Shown in pieces: positions 40,703-50,298 of a DNA stretch of 64,000 bases (positions are counted from its first letter, which is position 1; each line of letters begins with the position of its first letter). The notes beneath the pieces are model-generated. The model saw nothing but the letters and a program-made list of their open reading frames with translations, was not told the DNA's origin and searched no databases. The position numbers and the translations under genes are program-made. This stretch comes from Pseudonocardia sp. CNS-139 (lineage in GTDB: Bacteria; Actinomycetota; Actinomycetes; Mycobacteriales; Pseudonocardiaceae): positions 1-64,000 of the forward strand of contig MKJX01000168.1 of NCBI GenBank assembly GCA_001942415.1, read 5' to 3'.

Positions 40703-41433
40703 ATGGGCACGCTCGACGCGCAGGTGGCCTGGGTCAGCGGCGGGTCGAGCGGCATCGGCCGCGCGACCGCCGGGCTGCTCCGCTCGCTCGGGGCGCAGGT
40801 CGGGGTGCTCGACCTGGCCCCGCCCCCGGACGACGGCCTCGCCTACGCGGAGTGCGACATCTCCTCCGCCGAGGCCGTCGACGCCGCGGGCGCCCGGCTG
40901 GAGGCGGCGCTGGGCCCGCCGTCGATCCTGGTCACCTGCGCCGCGGTCGCGGGCTCCGCGCCGCTGCGGGACTACCCGACCGACCTGTGGCAGCGGCTGA
41001 TCGGGATCAACCTGACCGGCACGTTCCACCTCGTGCGGCGGGTGTTCCCCGGCATGTGCGAGCGCCGCTGGGGCCGGATCGTGCTCTTCACCTCCGACGC
41101 CGCCGTGCGCCCGCTCGCCGGGCACGCCGGGTACGCGGCGTCGAAGGCCGGGGTGATCGGGCTCGGCAAGACCGTCGCCACCGAGGGCGGGCCGCACGGC
41201 GTGACCTGCAACATCGTGTCGCCCGGGGTGGTCGACACGCCGACGGCCCGGGCCCGGTGGTCGTCGCGGGACGCGCTGCTGGAGGCGGTGCAGGGATCCC
41301 GCGCGGCGAACCTGCTGGGGGTGGTGCTGGACCCGGAGGACGTCGCGGCGGCGGTGGCCTACCTGGTCTCGCCCGGCGCCGGTACGTCACGGGCCAGACG
41401 GTGTTCGTCAACGCGGGGGCGGTGCTCCCCTGA
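40703..41433 (+). CDS. SDR family oxidoreductase
   Basis: About 243 residues after one repaired base near 41382. AWVSGGSSGIGRATAGLLRS, CAAVAGSAPLRDYPTD in place of NNAG, FTSDAAVRPLAGHAGYAAS then K, and NIVSPGVVDTPTARARW. ATG at 40703 with a GGGGAACC site. Last gene of the plus-strand operon beginning at 34835; converges on an orphan gene at 41444. Confidence 0.87.
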
Positions 41434-41443
41434 CGGCAACGGG

Positions 41444-42150
41444 TCAGCGCGGTCCTCCCACTCCGATCTCAGGTCGAGCGGCGGGATCTGCCGGTCGGCG
41501 GGACCGACGCGGCGCACCGCGCTCCCGCTTCGCGAACGAGGTGAGCGCGAGACTCCCCGCAGGGCCCGCCAGGACGCCCACCTGTGCCCCGGCGACGTGC
41601 ATCACCAGCAGCTGGATGATCATGACGCGCAGCATCTCGATCTGGTCGGCCATCGCCTCCAGCGCGTCGGCGAGGGCCGGCGCGACGTCGCGGAGCACGT
41701 CCACGCTTCCGCCCGGCGCCACCGGCGGCCCGATCGACGCGCGGAACGTGTCGTCGTCCTCGATCGTCGCGAGCATGTCCCGCGTCTCGGCGAGCCGGCT
41801 CCCGACCGCCCCGAGCATGCCGGCGAGCGCCGTCAACGCCGAGGTCATCGACTCGGCCGGGGGCCGGTCGCAGCCCTCGAACGTCAGCCCCGTCGGTCGC
41901 CCCACGGGCCGACGCCGTACGAGGAGGAGGCGGCGGTGGCCGGAGCGGAGCCCTGCGCGCGGACGGCCGTGTCCCCGGCCGTCCCGGACGCCGCGATCGC
42001 CTGGTTCAACGCGCCGGAGTCGACGGCGACGACGGCACCGGACCCCGGCGCGACCGGCGGGAACCCTGGTGCGTCTCCCGTGACCGACGGGGCGCCCGCC
42101 GGGGAGTTGCGGTGTCCGCCGGCCGGACCGTCGAGCGTCTGCGAACCCAT
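41444..42150 (-). CDS. Hypothetical protein with possible WXG100/EspC-like region
   Basis: About 235 residues if one base near 41893 is restored; otherwise two shorter frames. Not recognised with confidence. The N-terminal third is Gly/Ala/Pro-rich and disordered (VTGDAPGFPPVAPGSG). The middle (SSYGVGPWGDPTGLTFEG, then SALTALAGMLGAVGSRLAET) recalls EspC/WXG100-type secreted helical proteins. A hydrophobic segment EMLRVMIIQLLVMHVAGAQV follows. The start is uncertain; ATG at 42148-42150 lacks a good ribosome-binding site. It is an orphan between catabolic genes, convergent with the SDR. Confidence 0.45.
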
Positions 42151-42232
42151 CGGCGGATCCGCAGATCGGGCCGCCGCTGCGGGCCGCGACCGTCCTCGTC
42201 GCCGACGGAACCCTGGCGACCACACGCCGCGA

Positions 42233-43378
42233 TCAGGACGCCCCGAGCGAGCGGCCGATGATGTGCCGCATGATCTCGCTGGACCCGGCCAGGATCCGCT
42301 GCACGCGGGTGTCGCGCCAGAGCCGGGCGATCTCGTACTCGTTCATGTAGCCGGCGCCGCCGAAGAGCTGCAGGCAGGCGTCGACCGCCTCCCACTGCCG
42401 CTCGGTGACGAACAGCTTCGCGATCGCCGCGCGTTCGGGCGTGAGCCGGTCCTGCACCAGCTCCATGATCGCGTGGTCGGTGTAGACCCGGCACACGTCG
42501 GCGGCCGCGCGCACCCCGGCCAGCACGAACTGCGTGTTCTGCAGCGACCCGAGCGAGGCGCCGAAGACCTGGCGGGTGCGCACGAAGTCGAGCGTGAGCC
42601 GCAGCGCCCGCTCCATCACCGCGGTGGACGTCACGGCGCAGGCCAGCCGCTCCTGGGCCAGCCCGTGCATGAGGTGGTCGAAGCCGGCGCCCTCCTCGCC
42701 GAGGAGGTTCTCCCGCGGCACCCGCACGTCCTCGAAGAACAGCTCGGCGGTGTCCTGGGCCTTCATGCCGATCTTGTCGAGGTTGCGGCCGCGGGTGAAG
42801 CCCGCCATCCCGCGTTCGACGACGAGCAGGCTGATGCCCCGGCGCCCGGCGTCCGGGTCGGTCTTCGCGGCGACGACGACCAGGTCGGAGAGGATGCCGT
42901 TGGTGATGTAGACCTTCGCGCCGTTGAGCACGTAGTGGTCGCCGTCGCGGCGCGCCGTGGTGCTGATGGACCGCAGGTCGGAGCCGGCGCCCGGCTCGGT
43001 GAGCGCCAGCGCGGTGACGAGCCGGCCGCTGACCCAGCCGGGCAGCCAGCGCGCCTTCTGCCCGGGGGTGGACAGGCGCACGAGGTAGGGCGCCATCACG
43101 TCGTTGTGCAGGGCGAAGCCGAACCCGACCGAGCCGGTGGCGACGAACTCCTCGCTCATGATCGCGTTGAAGCGGTAGTCGCGCACGCCGGTGCCGCCGT
43201 ACTCCTCGGGGGCCTCCCAGCCGAGCAGGCCGACCTCACCGGCCTTCAGCCACACCTCGCGGTCGACCTGGCCGGCCGCCTCCCAGCGCTCGGTGTGCGG
43301 GGCGCACTCCTTCTCGAAGAACGAGCGGGCCAGCTCGCGGAAGGCCCGGTGCTCGTCGGTGAACAGCTCGCGCTCCAT
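42233..43378 (-). CDS. Acyl-CoA dehydrogenase
   Basis: Intact 381 residues. MERELFTDEHRAFRELARSF, TALALTEPGAGSDLRSISTT, VLNGAKVYITNGILSDLVVV, LLGEEGAGFDHLMHGLAQER and the C-terminal LFGGAGYMNEYEIARLWRDT then ILAGSSEIMRHII. This is a long-chain/FadE-type enzyme for the first beta-oxidation step. ATG at 43376-43378. Its promoter overlaps palindrome B shared with the divergent BBE-type oxidase gene. Confidence 0.93.
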   Translation of the reverse strand: MERELFTDEHRAFRELARSFFEKECAPHTERWEAAGQVDREVWLKAGEVGLLGWEAPEEYGGTGVRDYRFNAIMSEEFVATGSVGFGFALHNDVMAPYLVRLSTPGQKARWLPGWVSGRLVTALALTEPGAGSDLRSISTTARRDGDHYVLNGAKVYITNGILSDLVVVAAKTDPDAGRRGISLLVVERGMAGFTRGRNLDKIGMKAQDTAELFFEDVRVPRENLLGEEGAGFDHLMHGLAQERLACAVTSTAVMERALRLTLDFVRTRQVFGASLGSLQNTQFVLAGVRAAADVCRVYTDHAIMELVQDRLTPERAAIAKLFVTERQWEAVDACLQLFGGAGYMNEYEIARLWRDTRVQRILAGSSEIMRHIIGRSLGAS

Positions 43379-43395
43379 CGGATTTCCCTCGCCCT

Positions 43396-43420
43396 CATAG
43401 TAAGCTAGGTTAGACTAGCA
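43396..43420. promoter_or_regulatory. Operator/promoter site B (palindrome family 1)
   Basis: CATAGTAAGCTAGGTTAGAC, with the left arm AGTAAGCTA (43399-43407) identical to the perfect palindrome at 56899 and a right arm differing at several bases. It lies between divergent genes starting at 43378 and 43450. Minus-strand TACTAT (43402-43397) would be the -10 of the acyl-CoA dehydrogenase. Confidence 0.58.
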
Positions 43421-43449
43421 CGACGACCGATCCGAGGAGCCGACGCGCC

Positions 43450-44835
43450 GTGACGAGCACAGTCGAGACCAGTCCGCCGAACGCCATCACCCCGGCCGAC
43501 CTGCCGGAGTCGCTGGTCAGGGGCCTGCGCGGCGCCGTGCACGGCCCCGGCACGGCCGCCTTCGACCGCATCCGCACGCTGCACAACGCCATGATCGACC
43601 GGTCGCCGGGCGTGATCGTGGAGTGCGCCGGCCCGGGCGACATCCGCGACGTCCTGCTGTGGGCGTCCACGGAGAACCAGCCGGTCGCGGTGCGCGCGGG
43701 TGGCCACAACGTCGCGGGCAACGCGCTCAACGACGGCGGCCTGGTGCTCGACGTGTCCTCGATGCAGGGCGCGCACGTCGACCCGGAGCGGCGCGTCGTG
43801 CGCGTGCAGCCGGGCGTGACGTGGGGCGGGTTCGACCGCGAGACCCAGGCCTTCGCGCTGGCCACGACCGGTGGGAACATCTCCTCCACCGGGGTCGCCG
43901 GGCTCACCCTCGGCGGCGGCATCGGCTGGCTGATGCGCCGCTTCGGCCTCACCTGCGACAGCCTGGCCGGGGCCGACGTCCTCACCCCGGACGGGCGCTT
44001 CGTCCGCGCCGGCGACGACGGCGACCCGGAGCTGCTGTGGGCCCTGCGCGGCGGCGGGGGCAACTTCGGGGTCGTCACGGCGTTCGACTTCGCGCTGCAC
44101 CCGTTCGACCACGAGTGCGTCACGGGCGTCGCGATCCACCCGTTCGAGGCGGCCGCCGACCTGGCCGGGTTCGTCGCCCGCGAGGCCGCGCAGCGCCCGA
44201 CGAGCTGATCCTCGCCCTCAACTTCCTGACGACCCCCGAGCACGGGCCGGTCGTGACGCTGTTCGCCGGCTGGTTCGGGCGGACGTCACCGCGGGCGCGC
44301 ACGTGCTGACCCGGCTGCTCGGCCACGGCTCGCCGCTCTCGGTCGGGCAGCGGACCTGGCCCTACCGCCGCTTCCACCGCATGTTCGACGACACGTTCCC
44401 GGCGGGGCTGCGCAACTACTGGAAGTCCGGGTTCCTCGACGGGCTCTCCCCCGACCTCGTCGACGCCGTCGGCGCGCACTTCCGCGAGGTGCCCTCGGCC
44501 CGCACGGTCGTCGCGATCGAGCAGATGGGCGGGGCGATCCACCGGGTGCCGGAGGCGTCGGCGGCCTTCCCGCACCGCGGCGCGGAGTACAGCCTGCTCG
44601 CCACGGCCATGTGGGACGAGCCCGCCCGCGACCGCGACAACGTCGCGTGGGCCCGCGCGCTGTGGTCGGCGGTGGAGCCGCACACCCGCGGCCTCTACTC
44701 CAACTTCCTCGGCGAGGACACCGACGACGCGCAGCGGGCCGCCGCGTACGGCACGAGCTTCGAGCGGCTGCGCGCGCTCAAGCGCCGCTACGACCCGCAG
44801 AACCTGCTGCGCCACAACCAGACGTCCGGCCCTGA
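43450..44835 (+). CDS. BBE-type FAD-linked oxidase
   Basis: About 462 residues after three one-base repairs (near 44200, 44283 and 44821). FAD-binding PCMH domain: AVRAGGHNVAGNALNDGGLV with the His for 8-alpha linkage, GLTLGGGIGWLMRRFGLTCD with a Cys at the second (6-S-cysteinyl) attachment position, so bicovalent FAD is likely. The repaired C terminus RYDPQNLLRHNQNVRP is the standard berberine-bridge-enzyme ending and fixes the stop at 44833-44835. Oxidises alcohols, sugars or cyclic substrates. Divergent from the acyl-CoA dehydrogenase gene and probably co-regulated with it. Confidence 0.87.
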
Positions 44836-44879
44836 CACGGGCGGCCGGCGCCGCGCGGGGGACGGCTGGTCCCGCTCGC

Positions 44880-45305
44880 TCAGGCGGGCAGGACCAGCCG
44901 GGCCCGGCCCTCGGTCACCGGCCGGTCCCCGGCCGTGATCGACAGCGCGCAGCTCACGACGCCCCCGTCCGCGGCGGGTTCGAGCCCGGTGACGCAGGCG
45001 CGCACGGTGAGCCGTTCGCCCGCCACCGCCGGGGAGAGGTTGCGTTCCCGCAGCTCACGCAGGCACCCGGGGTCGCCCGCCCAGGTGGTCAGCAGCTCGG
45101 CCCCGTACGCGCTGAGCAGGCCCGCCGGCACCAGGACGTCGGCGAACCCCTCGGCCCGCGCGAACTCGACGTCGTAGTGGGTGCGGTGCGCCGTCCAGTA
45201 GGCGACGCCGAACAGGAACATCGTCACGCGGGTCGGCGTGTGGTGCGCGGGCGGCAACTCCTCTCCCGCGGCGACCTCGCCGAACCGCCGGACCCGGTCG
45301 CTCAC
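44880..45305 (-). CDS. MaoC-like hydratase subunit
   Basis: Intact 141-residue single hot-dog domain. HRTHYDVEFARAEGFADVLV is the hydratase-2 motif with the catalytic Asp, followed by PAGLLSAYGAELLTTWAGD and a C-terminal GDRPVTEGRARLVLPA. GTG at 45303-45305 overlaps the stop of the companion 157-residue gene. The two hot-dog proteins probably form a heteromeric (R)-specific enoyl-CoA hydratase. Last gene of a four-gene operon with a dehydrogenase pair. Confidence 0.87.
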   Translation of the reverse strand: MSDRVRRFGEVAAGEELPPAHHTPTRVTMFLFGVAYWTAHRTHYDVEFARAEGFADVLVPAGLLSAYGAELLTTWAGDPGCLRELRERNLSPAVAGERLTVRACVTGLEPAADGGVVSCALSITAGDRPVTEGRARLVLPA

Positions 45306-45775
45306 CGGAAGACGATCGTCTGCTCGTAGCGGGCCACCGGCACGCCCTCCTGGTTGGTGTACTCGGTGCTCGTCGTGGTGAGCACGAGCCGGCCGCCGCG
45401 GCCCTGCTTCTCCCGGATCGCGACCAGCGTCTCGCGGGCGGTCAGTACGTCGCCGACCCGCACCGGGGCGAACAGCTCGTAGGAGTGCCCGCCGGCCATC
45501 GTCGCCCCCTCGACGCCCGCGACGCCCAGGAACGGGTACTGCCCGTCCGCGTGCAGGTCCGACTCCGCGACGACCGGCCGGCACGCGGCGTGGAAGAACA
45601 GCGGCGGCGTGACGACGGGCGCGTGCGGGTCGGCCGGGTCGCCCCACTCGTCCGGCCGCCCGCCGATGCCGGCGACGTACTCCCGCACCTGGCGCAGCGA
45701 GACCGGCTCGCTGGTGCGCACCGAGACGACCGTCCCGATGCGCCCGCGCGCCTCCGGCGTGACGGACGGGGTCAC
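45302..45775 (-). CDS. MaoC N-terminal/FAS1-like dehydratase-domain protein
   Basis: Intact 157-residue hot-dog protein. VRTSEPVSLRQVREYVAGIG, VVTPPLFFHAACRPVV, LGVAGVEGATMAGGHSYELF and VRVGDVLTARETLVAIREKQ match the N-terminal dehydratase-like half found in heteromeric MaoC enzymes. It lacks the HYD motif of its partner, so it is probably the non-catalytic or substrate-binding half. GTG at 45773-45775 overlaps the dehydrogenase stop by 4 nt. Confidence 0.87.
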   Translation of the reverse strand: MTPSVTPEARGRIGTVVSVRTSEPVSLRQVREYVAGIGGRPDEWGDPADPHAPVVTPPLFFHAACRPVVAESDLHADGQYPFLGVAGVEGATMAGGHSYELFAPVRVGDVLTARETLVAIREKQGRGGRLVLTTTSTEYTNQEGVPVARYEQTIVFR

Positions 45776-46691
45776 CGGCGGACCTCCGCCATCGTCGCGG
45801 CCAGCTCACCGCCGAGCCGGTCCGGCCCGCCGACCTCCAGCCGCAGCCCGTCGAGCCGCATCGTGAACACGTGCAGCCCGAACTCCAGGGTGAAGCTGCG
45901 GGCGCCGCAGAGCTGCACCAGCTCGGGGGCCAGCGCGGCCGCGGTGTCGGCCGCGTACCAGGCGGCGAGCGCGGCCTGCCGGTCGTCGCCCGTCGCGGCC
46001 GCCTCGCGGGTGAGCCAGCGGGTCGCCTCGGCGGACACCGCGGCCTCGGCGAGGCGGTGGCGCAGGGCCTGGAACGTCGCGAGCGGCCGCCCGAACTGCT
46101 CCCGCACCCGCAGGTGCCCGGCGGTCCGGTCCAGCCCGCCCGCGGCGTTGCCGGCGATCTCGGCCGCCAGCGCGAGCCGCCACCGGCCGCGCAGCAGCCG
46201 GCCGCGCCCGGCCCGAGGTCGCGGCCCGCGGGCAGCTCGGCGACCTCCCCGTAGGGATGGCCGAAGCTCGACCGGACCGGCCGCGGGCGCTCGGGCAGGG
46301 CGTCGGCCAGCCGGGCCCGGTCGCCGTCCAGCACGAGCAGCGACTCGGCGACAGGAGCGAAGCGGATCGGCCCGGTCCGGCCGAGGTCCACCACGGCGAG
46401 CGGGCCGCCCGGCAGCTCGTCCAGCCCGGGCACCGGCCCGCCCGTCAGCACGGCCCGCAGGCCGAACGCGCTGGCCAGGCCCATGCGGGCCAGCTCCTCG
46501 GCGATGAGCACCCGGTCGAGCAGCGACGCCCCGTCGAGCACCCCTGAGCCGGCGAGCTTCTCGTCGAGGTCGACGTCGTGCCCGCCGGCCCGCGCGACCG
46601 CGGCACCCCGGTCCGGGCCGCCGCACGCCTGGACGACCTCCTCGAGTGCGGCGAGCCGGGCCTTCTGCTCGGCGCTGACGTCGAAGTCCAC
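45772..46691 (-). CDS. Short acyl-CoA dehydrogenase subunit (heteromer partner)
   Basis: About 306 residues after one repaired base near 46210, clearly shorter than the usual 380. MDFDVSAEQKARLAALEEVV, a degenerate middle domain (GPIRFAPVAESLLVLDGDRA) and a C-terminal helical domain LDRTAGHLRVREQFGRPLAT, ALRHRLAEAAVSAEATRWLT. The terminal region VQLCGARSFTLEFGLHVFTM carries an acidic residue at the catalytic-base region. It starts 4 nt after the full-length dehydrogenase, a FadE26/27- or FadE28/29-like pair. Confidence 0.83.
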
Positions 46692-46694
46692 GCG

Positions 46695-47828
46695 TCACCT
46701 CCGTTCGGACCCGAGCAGGGCCCGGGCGACCATGTTGAGCTGCACCTCGACGCTCCCGCCGCCGAGCCCGGCGATCATGGACGTCTTCAGCTGGGCGTTG
46801 CCGAGCGAGCCGAGCACCAGCGCCTCGTCCTCGAACAGGTCGAGCGCGAGCTCCGCGACGACCCGCTCGGACCGCACGATCGCCACCCGCGCCATGCTCA
46901 CGACGAGATCCTCCGGCTGCCCCTTGATGCGGGCGTCGATCGCCCGGTAGACGAGCAGGCGGGCCGCCTGGCACGCCGACTCCGCGGCCGCGAACCGCAC
47001 CCGCACGCCGTCGCGCCCATCCAGCCGCGCTCCTGCGCAGCCGCGGCGAGGCGCTCCGCCACGCGCGCGGCCCGGGCGTAGCGCGGCCCGCCGATGCGCT
47101 CGTGCGCGAGCGCTCCCGGACCACCCGCCAGCCGTCGTTCTCCGGGCCCAGCCGGGCCGCCGCGGGCACCCGCACGTCGGTGAACGCCATGCGGTTGAAC
47201 TCGTGCACGTCCAGGACGCTCGGGATCGGCTCGATGTGCAGGCCCGGCGTGTCGGTGGGCACCAGGAAGACCGAGATGCCGCGGTTGCCGCGGGACTCGG
47301 GGTCGGTGCGGGCCAGCAGGAAGCAGAAGTCGGCGACGCCGGCGTAGGACGTCCACACCTTCTCGCCGTTGATGACGTACTCGTCGCCGTCGCGGACGGC
47401 GGTCGTGGCCATCGCGGCCAGGTCGGTGCCGGCCCCGCGCTCGGAGAAGCCCTGGCACCAGAAGACGTCGCCGCGGCTGATCCGGTTGAGGTGGTACTCG
47501 CGCTGCTCGGGCGTGCCGGCGTTGATGATCGCCGGGCCGATCCAGTTGACGTTCATGTACTGCGACCCGCGCGGCTCGCCGGCGGCCCACAGCTCCTCGC
47601 CGAGGATGATGAACTGCAGCCCGAGGCCGCGCGCCCGCCGTACTCCACCGGCCAGTGCGGGGTGAGCAGGCCGCGCTCGCCGAGCGTGCGGCAGAAGCCC
47701 GCCACGAAATCCGAGGCGACCTCCTCACCGGGGATCAGCTCCGACCAGCGCGGCGGCACCTCGGTCTCGACGAGGGCCCGCAGCTCGGCGCGGAACGCGG
47801 CGTCCTCCGCCGACCAGTCGAAGTCCAC
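46695..47828 (-). CDS. Acyl-CoA dehydrogenase (FAD-binding partner of pair)
   Basis: About 378 residues after repairs near 47640, 47105 and 47015. MDFDWSAEDAAFRAELRALV, CQGFSERGAGTDLAAMATTA, YVINGEKVWTSYAGVADFCF and the ending LGGGSVEVQLNMVARALLG, where the GGTxEIQ FAD-binding motif is recognisable. The region equivalent to the catalytic Glu appears replaced, as in the FAD-binding alpha subunits of actinobacterial heterotetrameric dehydrogenases. GTG at 47826-47828. First gene of the minus operon ending at 44880, divergent from another dehydrogenase pair. Confidence 0.86.
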
Positions 47829-47851
47829 TCTCTCCTCCTCGTGGGGAGCGT

Positions 47852-47876
47852 CATCGCTAACCAGGTTATCTTGCAG
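47852..47876. promoter_or_regulatory. Operator-like palindrome I (TAACCAGGTTA)
   Basis: GCTAACCAGGTTATC (47856-47870) holds an 11-bp palindrome and lies 24 nt upstream of the minus-strand dehydrogenase start. On the minus strand it reads CCTGGTTAGC, the same ten bases found in site A. Confidence 0.45.
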
Positions 47877-47921
47877 AGGCCCGTCGTGCCAACGACCACC
47901 CGCCCTTCCGCAGCAGCTCCC

Positions 47922-47942
47922 GATGAACTAGGTTAACCATGA
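47922..47942. promoter_or_regulatory. Operator-like site J overlapping the start of the plus-strand dehydrogenase
   Basis: GAACTAGGTTAACCATGACG contains the palindrome GGTTAACC (47931-47938) directly before the ATG at 47939. Core AGGTTAACCA resembles sites D and E. TAGGTT could be a -10 of a leaderless or near-leaderless transcript. Confidence 0.42.
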
Positions 47943-49172
47943 CGACGCCGTCCGCGTCGCCCGACCGCACGATCGGACCGCAGATGCACGTCGAGCTCAG
48001 CGACTCGCTCATGGCGTTCCGGGACCGGCTGCGCGACCACATCGCGGCGCACCGGCCGGACATGCCCCGCCCACCGGGCACCCGCAGCCCGCGGGCCGCC
48101 GACCTGCCCGCCTACCGCCGCTGGTGCGCGAGCCTGTTCGCCGGGGGTTTCGTCGGCGCCGACTGGCCCGCCGAGTGGGGCGGGCGCGGGCAGCCCGACC
48201 CGCTCGCGGACCTCGTGCTCGACCAGGAGCTGGCCGCGGCCGGGGTGCCCCGCCCGATCGGCGCCTACAACCTGGTCGCCGGGCCGCTGGTCGCGTTCGG
48301 CACCGAGGCGCAGAAGCAGCGGTTCCTGCCACGCATCCGGACGTTCGAGGACCTCTGGTGCCAGCTCTTCAGCGAGCCGGAGGCCGGGTCCGACCTCGCC
48401 TCGCTGCGGACCCGGGCGCGCCGCGAGGGCGACGACTGGGTCGTGGACGGCCAGAAGGTCTGGACGACCCACGCCCACATCGCCGACCTGGGCTTCCTGC
48501 TCGCCCGCACCGACCCGGACGCGGCCAAGCACGACGGCATCACCGCGTTCGTCCTGGACATGCGCTCGCCCGGGGTGGACGTGCGGCCGCTGCGCGAGGT
48601 CACCGGCTCCAGCGACTTCAACGAGGTCTTCCTCGACGCGTCCGGATCCCGGACGCGACCGCATCGGCGAGCCCGGCCAGGGCTGGGCCATCGCCCGCAC
48701 GGCGCTGGCCCACGAGCGCGGCCAGAACCAGCGGGAGGACTCGCTGCGCGAGGCCGTCCGCGGGCTGGCCGGGCTGGCCGCCGGGACCGTCGTCGACGGC
48801 CGGCCGGCCATCGAGCAGCGCGACGTCCGGCAGGCCGTCGGCCGGCTGGCCGCCCGCGCGCACGTCTCCGACCTGCTGGGCCTGCAGGGTGTGCTGCGCG
48901 CCGCCGCGGGCACCGCCGGGCCGGCCGACGCCGCCGTCGCGAAGGTCGTGTTCACCGAGGCCAACCTCGACGTCGCCACGTTCGGCGTCGACCTGCAGGG
49001 CGCCCGCGGCGTGCTCGACGAGCGCGACCCCGACGCCGTGCAGGACGGGCGCTGGCAGGAGGCGTTCCTGTGGGCCCGCGGCTACACGATCTCCGGCGGC
49101 GCCAACGAGATCATGCGCAACCTCGTCGCCGAGCGCGGGCTCGGACTGCCCCGCGACCCGTCCCGGCGCTGA
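47939..49172 (+). CDS. Acyl-CoA dehydrogenase (first of pair)
   Basis: About 411 residues after two one-base repairs near 48645 and 48658. ADWPAEWGGRGQPDPLADLV, CQLFSEPEAGSDLASLRTRA, VVDGQKVWTTHAHIADLGF and the C-terminal YTISGGANEIMRNLVAERGL then GLPRD, a FadE29-like ending with the FAD-binding GGxNEI. Start ATG at 47939; the in-frame METs downstream would lose conserved helix. The next gene encodes a smaller partner 28 nt on. Confidence 0.88.
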
Positions 49173-49200
49173 CCGCACGGCCGACCGCACGGAGGACCCG

Positions 49201-50298
49201 ATGCTGCTGCCCACCGCCGAGCAGGACGACCTGCAGCGCGCGTGCCGTGAGCTGCTCGCCGATGAGGCGGGCCCGGAACGCGTGCGCGCCCTCGTCGACT
49301 CCCCGACCGGCTACGACGCCGACCTGTGGAAGCAGACCGCCGAGCTGGGCTGGACCGCGCTCGCCGTCCCCGAGGCGTTCGACGGGCTCGGCGGCACCGC
49401 GGGCGACCTCGCCGTGCTCGCCGCGGAGTGCGGCCGGGCGCTGGTGCCGAGCCCGCTCGGGGCGTCGTCCGGCGCGGCGTGGGCGCTCGCCCGGCACGCC
49501 GGCCCGGAGCTGCGGGAACGGCTGCTCCCGGCGGTCGCCGGCGGCGAGGCCGTGGTCACGTGGGCCCTGCGGGAGCCGGACGGCGCCGGCGAGCTGCGCC
49601 TCGCCCGGGACGCCGACGGGCTCCGGCTCGACGGGGTCCGCCGCTACCTGCCCGACGCGCCGCCCGCCACCCACCTGCTGCTCGACGCGGCGGGCGAGCA
49701 GGGCCGCACGCTGGTCGTCGTGCCGGCGGGCGCGCCCGGCGTGGAGCTGGTCCGCCAGCACACGATCGACCTGACCCGCCGGTTCCACCTGGCCCGCCTG
49801 GACGGGGTGCGGGTGGCGCCGGACTGGTGCCTCCCTCCCGGCCCGGCCGCGGCGGACCTGCTGCGGATCGGCGTGGTGCTCCAGTCCGCGGAGAGCGCGG
49901 GCCTCGCCGCCCGGCTCGTCGACATGACGGTCGGGTACGCCGGGCAGCGCCACCAGTTCGGCCGCCCGATCGGCTCGTTCCAGGCCGTGCAGCACCGCAT
50001 CGCCGACATGCACATCGCGGCCGAGGGCGCCGCGGTCGCCGTGCGGGACGCGGCCGCGGCCGTCGAGGCCGGGCGCCCCGACACCGACGAGGCCGTGCAC
50101 GCCGCGGCCTCGTGGACGGGACGCGCCGCCAGCTCCGTGGCGAGCGAGGCCGTGCAGCTGCACGGCGGCACCGGCTTCACCTGGGAGCACGACCTGCACC
50201 TCTACCAGCGCCGCGCGAAGGCCAACGAGCTGCTGCTCGGCACCCCCGCGTGGCACGACGAGCAGCTCGTCCGGATCCTCGCGGGGTCCGCCCGATGA
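49201..50298 (+). CDS. Acyl-CoA dehydrogenase (second of pair)
   Basis: Intact 365 residues. MLLPTAEQDDLQRACRELLA, a middle domain without the usual SEP/TEP flavin motif (VVTWALREPDGAGELRL), and the C-terminal GQRHQFGRPIGSFQAVQHRI, AVQLHGGTGFTWEHDLHLYQ then RRAKANELLLG. The FTWEHDLHLY wording places the catalytic acid as in FadE28-like subunits, so with the upstream gene it probably forms a heterotetramer. Overlaps the CoA-transferase ATG by 4 nt. Confidence 0.88.
   Translation: MLLPTAEQDDLQRACRELLADEAGPERVRALVDSPTGYDADLWKQTAELGWTALAVPEAFDGLGGTAGDLAVLAAECGRALVPSPLGASSGAAWALARHAGPELRERLLPAVAGGEAVVTWALREPDGAGELRLARDADGLRLDGVRRYLPDAPPATHLLLDAAGEQGRTLVVVPAGAPGVELVRQHTIDLTRRFHLARLDGVRVAPDWCLPPGPAAADLLRIGVVLQSAESAGLAARLVDMTVGYAGQRHQFGRPIGSFQAVQHRIADMHIAAEGAAVAVRDAAAAVEAGRPDTDEAVHAAASWTGRAASSVASEAVQLHGGTGFTWEHDLHLYQRRAKANELLLGTPAWHDEQLVRILAGSAR

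Noticed and set aside
39290..43408. A very long open frame on the plus strand running through several genes
   Set aside because: In DNA this GC-rich, stop codons are rare in wrong frames. The frame leaves the thiolase-fold gene at its break and crosses an SDR and the antisense of a dehydrogenase; only local parts show family motifs.
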